Origin: Wenzhouxiangella sp. AB-CW3
GTDB lineage: Bacteria; Pseudomonadota; Gammaproteobacteria; Xanthomonadales; Wenzhouxiangellaceae
Reading direction: 5' to 3'
Assembly (NCBI RefSeq): GCF_014725735.1
Contig: NZ_CP061368.1
Coordinates: forward strand, 2,929,225 to 2,993,224
DNA: 64,000 bases
The stretch's first letter is position 1, and each line of letters starts with the position of its first letter. Below are positions 60,920 to 64,000 of the stretch, piece after piece. The translations under genes were made by a program, and so were the position numbers. A model generated the notes under the pieces. It did not search any database. It was not told the DNA's origin and saw only the letters and a list, made by a program, of their open reading frames with translations.

Positions 60920-63900
60920 TTGAAAACGCTCCATCAGACTGATTTTGAACGCGACTCCTGTGGATTCGGGCTGATTGCCAGCCTCGGAGACCGCGCCGAA
61001 CACCGCATTCTTGCCGACGCGCTGGCCGCACTGACTCGCCTGACCCACCGCGGGGCCGTGGCTCCCGACGGCAAGACCGGCGACGGCTGCGGCATTCTCA
61101 TTCGCCTGCCTGGTGAGTTCCTGCGCGCCGTGGCTGGCGAGGATGGCATCGAGCTGGGTGAGCGTTTTGCCGTGGGCATGGTGTTTCTGTCCCCCGATCA
61201 GCACCAGGAGCAACGCGCGGTGCTCGAGCGCTGCCTGGGTGACCAGGCGCTCGAGGTCGCCGGCTGGCGAACCGTCCCGATCAACCCGGACGCACTGGGT
61301 GAGCGTGCCGCCGACACCCGGCCCCGCATCGAGCAGATCTTTGTCAACGTCCCGCAGGAGCTCCCGCGCGGCGATCTCGGCCGGCGGCTGTTCATGGCCC
61401 GGCGCCACTGCGAAAACTCGATCGACCCGGATAGCGGGTTCTACGTCGCCAGCCTGTCGGCCGAGACAGTGGCCTACAAGGGCATGGTCATGCCCGAGTA
61501 CCTCTCACAGTTCTATCCCGACCTGGCCGATCAGCGTCTGACCACCTCGGCCGTGGTATTTCACCAGCGTTTTTCCACCAACACCCTGCCACGCTGGGAG
61601 CTGGCACAGCCCTTTCGCATGCTGGCCCACAATGGCGAGATCAACACCATTCGCGGCAATCGCAACTGGACCCGGGCCCGGCGCAAGCTGCTGGCCTCGC
61701 CGCTGCTCGAGGAAATGGGCGATCTGGACGAACCCGTCGCCATGCATGGGTCCGACTCCAGCTCGCTGGATAACATGGTCGAGCTGCTGGTCACCGGCGG
61801 CATGCCGCTGCCCCAGGCCGTGCGCATCCTGATGCCGCCGGCCTGGCAGACGGCCGACAACCTGGATGCCGATCTCAGGGCCTTCTACGAGTATTTCACT
61901 TTCCACCAGGAAGGCTGGGATGGCCCGGCCGGCCTGGTCATGTGCGACGGGCGATTCGCCGTCTGCGCACTCGACCGCAACGGCCTCAGGCCGGCACGCT
62001 GGACGCTGACCACTGATCGTCGCCTGATCGTTGCTTCCGAGACCGGCGTGGTTGACTTGGACACCCGGGAGGTCAAGGCCCGCGGGCGCCTCGGGCCGGG
62101 ACAACTGCTGGTCGCCGACATCGAATCGGGCGAACTGCTCGACCATCGCGGGGTCGACGAGCAACTCAAGAACCTGCATCCCTGGCAGGAGTGGCTGAAA
62201 TCGGGCGTCAAGTACCTCGATTCCGAACTGGTCGACGTGCACATGGCCGCCGAACCGTTCGACAAGGACACGCTGGCCACCTACCAGAAGATGTTCAACC
62301 TGTCGCGCGAAGAACGTCGCGAAGTGGTCCAGGTGCTGGCGCGCACCCAGTCCGAGGCGGTGGGTTCCATGGGCGACGACACGCCCATGCCGGTGCTTTC
62401 GACCCGGGTCCGGTCCATTTATGACTGCTTCCGTCAGCAGTTTGCCCAGGTCACCAACCCGCCCATCGACAGCCTGCGCGAACGTATCGTCATGTCGCTG
62501 GAAACCGGCATCGGCCGCAAGGGCAACGTGTTCACCCCCGGCCCGGAGCTGGCCGAACGCGTGGTGCTCAACTCGCCAGTAATGAGCCAGCGCAAGCTAA
62601 GGCAGCTGATCAACACCCCGCAGCTGGGCGTGCCATCGGAGTTCATCGACCTGAACTACCCGGAAGACCTGCCGCTGGAGCAGGCCATCGACGATCTTTG
62701 CCAAAAGGCCAGTGCGGCGGTGGACGACGGCAAGCTGATCCTGCTGATCTCCGATCGCTACCTCAAGCCCGGCCACCTGCCGGTGCATGCCCTGCTGGCC
62801 ACCGGCGCGATCCATCACCACCTGCTCGAGACCGGCCAGCGCCCGCAGTGCAACCTCATCATCGAGACCGGCACCGCCCGCGACCCGCATCACTTCGCCT
62901 GCCTGATCGGTTTCGGCGCCACCGCCGTCTACCCCTATCTCGTCTACCAGAGCCTGCACGCCATGGTTGAGGCCGGGGAAATCGAGAGCCCGGAGAACCG
63001 GGTGCTGGAGCTGGGTCGCAACTTCCGTCGCGGCATCCGCAAGGGGCTCTACAAGATCCTGTCGAAGATGGGCATTTCCACCATTGGCTCGTACCGCGGC
63101 GCTCAGCTGTTCGAGATCATCGGCATGGCCGACGAAGTGGTCGACAAATGCTTTCCGGGCGCGGTCAGTCGCATCCAGGGCGTGGACTTCTCCGACTTGC
63201 AATCCGACCAGCAATCGCTCGCGCGCTGGGCCTGGAACAAGACCGTGCCGATCGAACACGGCGGACTGTACCGCTACGTACACGGCGCCGAGTACCATGC
63301 CTGGAACCCGGACGTCACCAAAGCGCTGCAACATGCGGCACAGACCGGCAGCGAAGACAGCTATCGCGAGTTCGCCCGGCTGGTCAACGAGCGTGAGCCG
63401 GCCACGCTGCGCGACCTGCTCGATTTCACTTCACCGCACGCACCCATCGACATCGACCAGGTCGAAGCGGCCGAAGACATCGTCAAGCGATTCGATTCGG
63501 CCGGCATGAGCCTGGGAGCCCTTTCACCCGAAGCACACGAGGCGCTGGCCATTGCCATGAACCGGCTCGGCGCGCGCTCGAACTCCGGCGAGGGCGGCGA
63601 GGACCCGGCCCGCTACGGCACCGAGAAGCGCTCCAAGATCAAGCAGATCGCATCGGGCCGATTTGGCGTGACCCCGGAGTACCTGATCAATGCCGAGGTC
63701 ATTCAGATCAAGATCGCCCAGGGCGCCAAACCCGGCGAGGGCGGCCAGTTGCCCGGCCACAAGGTCGACAAGCTGATCGCCCGGCTGCGCTTCGCCACGC
63801 CCGGTGTCGGCCTGATCTCGCCGCCGCCGCACCACGACATTTATTCCATCGAAGACCTGGCGCAGCTCATTTTCGACCTCAAGCAGGTCAACCCGGATGC

Positions 63901-64000
63901 ACTGGTCTCGGTCAAGCTGGTGGCCGAACCCGGCATCGGCACGATTGCTGCCGGCGTGGTCAAGGCCTATGCCGACCTGATCACCGTGTCGGGTTACGAC
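60920..64000 (+). CDS. gltB: Glutamate synthase large subunit (3' end outside window)
   Basis: GltB transfers glutamine amide nitrogen to 2-oxoglutarate. The 1027 visible codons include the N-terminal amidotransferase with the nucleophilic cysteine after a short propeptide (FERDSCGFGLIA, C14), GDGCGIL, FHQRFSTNTLPRWELAQPFR and HNGEINTIRGN, the central domain and the start of the FMN/synthase domain (SNSGEGGEDPARY, AQGAKPGEGGQLPGHKV). No ATG is available in frame; TTG 60920 gives a 13-residue propeptide like the family. A TTG at 60881 is the alternative. The product continues past the window edge. Confidence 0.95.
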   Translation, partial: MKTLHQTDFERDSCGFGLIASLGDRAEHRILADALAALTRLTHRGAVAPDGKTGDGCGILIRLPGEFLRAVAGEDGIELGERFAVGMVFLSPDQHQEQRAVLERCLGDQALEVAGWRTVPINPDALGERAADTRPRIEQIFVNVPQELPRGDLGRRLFMARRHCENSIDPDSGFYVASLSAETVAYKGMVMPEYLSQFYPDLADQRLTTSAVVFHQRFSTNTLPRWELAQPFRMLAHNGEINTIRGNRNWTRARRKLLASPLLEEMGDLDEPVAMHGSDSSSLDNMVELLVTGGMPLPQAVRILMPPAWQTADNLDADLRAFYEYFTFHQEGWDGPAGLVMCDGRFAVCALDRNGLRPARWTLTTDRRLIVASETGVVDLDTREVKARGRLGPGQLLVADIESGELLDHRGVDEQLKNLHPWQEWLKSGVKYLDSELVDVHMAAEPFDKDTLATYQKMFNLSREERREVVQVLARTQSEAVGSMGDDTPMPVLSTRVRSIYDCFRQQFAQVTNPPIDSLRERIVMSLETGIGRKGNVFTPGPELAERVVLNSPVMSQRKLRQLINTPQLGVPSEFIDLNYPEDLPLEQAIDDLCQKASAAVDDGKLILLISDRYLKPGHLPVHALLATGAIHHHLLETGQRPQCNLIIETGTARDPHHFACLIGFGATAVYPYLVYQSLHAMVEAGEIESPENRVLELGRNFRRGIRKGLYKILSKMGISTIGSYRGAQLFEIIGMADEVVDKCFPGAVSRIQGVDFSDLQSDQQSLARWAWNKTVPIEHGGLYRYVHGAEYHAWNPDVTKALQHAAQTGSEDSYREFARLVNEREPATLRDLLDFTSPHAPIDIDQVEAAEDIVKRFDSAGMSLGALSPEAHEALAIAMNRLGARSNSGEGGEDPARYGTEKRSKIKQIASGRFGVTPEYLINAEVIQIKIAQGAKPGEGGQLPGHKVDKLIARLRFATPGVGLISPPPHHDIYSIEDLAQLIFDLKQVNPDALVSVKLVAEPGIGTIAAGVVKAYADLITVSGYD

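Noticed and set aside
1-64000. tRNA, rRNA, phage integrase, transposase or attachment site
   Set aside because: No conserved RNA gene strings or recombinase motifs were noticed in either strand; a dedicated covariance search could not be run.

Overview
The window reads as a high-GC (visibly well above 60 percent G+C; not computed) chromosomal stretch of a denitrifying gammaproteobacterium. Evidence for that: an rpoN-hpf-ptsN-hprK-rapZ-PTS cluster, MrcB/YoaA/TsaB, RelA, HrpA, MltF, XthA and GltB of gammaproteobacterial type, and a clade I (Tat-exported) nitrous oxide reductase cluster. HPr kinase inside the rpoN cluster and a glutaredoxin/A-type/rhodanese fusion point towards the Xanthomonadales/Chromatiales side (for example Wenzhouxiangellaceae); that placement is inference and weak. 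No rRNA, tRNA, CRISPR array, insertion sequence or phage gene was seen.

Layout. 1-5.7 kb: sigma-54 (partial) and a regulatory phosphotransferase operon (hpf, ptsN, hprK, rapZ, mannose-type EIIA, HPr, EI), where most genes share overlapping stop/start codons. 5.7-11.2 kb, minus strand: mrcB, a TPR lipoprotein, yoaA and tsaB. 11.4-19 kb: a 1503-residue three-module glycosyltransferase, meeting head-on a second glycosyltransferase that follows relA. 19-20.5 kb: an exported protein of visibly lower GC. 20.6-31.7 kb: hrpA, threonine aldolase, an AhpD-like protein, a hydrolase, an acetyl-CoA hydrolase/transferase, a DSD1-type PLP enzyme and a SirB2 protein, with two unknown or weakly assigned products. 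31.7-34.5 kb, minus strand: a three-gene operon made of a stand-alone EAL protein, a DUF6502-like protein and an exported protein built of eight Gly/Ser-rich repeats. It has its own promoter, a palindromic operator at the start site, and a terminator. 34.6-40.4 kb: a peptide-type ABC importer without an ATPase gene, a LEA14-like lipoprotein, a deacetylase-like protein and an esterase. 40.9-49.1 kb: nosR-nosZ-nosD-nosF-nosY-nosL-tatA with a candidate FNR/DNR box ahead of nosR. 49.1-60.7 kb: a CHASE-GGDEF-EAL protein, small conserved proteins, a SET protein, glutamate dehydrogenase, carbonic anhydrase, exonuclease III, MltF and the glutaredoxin fusion. 60.9 kb to the end: gltB, cut by the window edge.

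How genes work together. EI, HPr and the two EIIA proteins form a phosphorelay, with HprK able to tag HPr on Ser46; no sugar-transporting EIIB/EIIC is present here, so the relay looks regulatory. The nos genes supply the N2O reductase, its electron donor, copper-site maturation and a Tat component for export of NosZ. Glutamate dehydrogenase and glutamate synthase bracket the last 9 kb, although unrelated genes lie between them. The least understood part is the EAL/DUF6502/repeat-protein operon at 31.7-34.5 kb, and it is the best candidate for an undescribed system.
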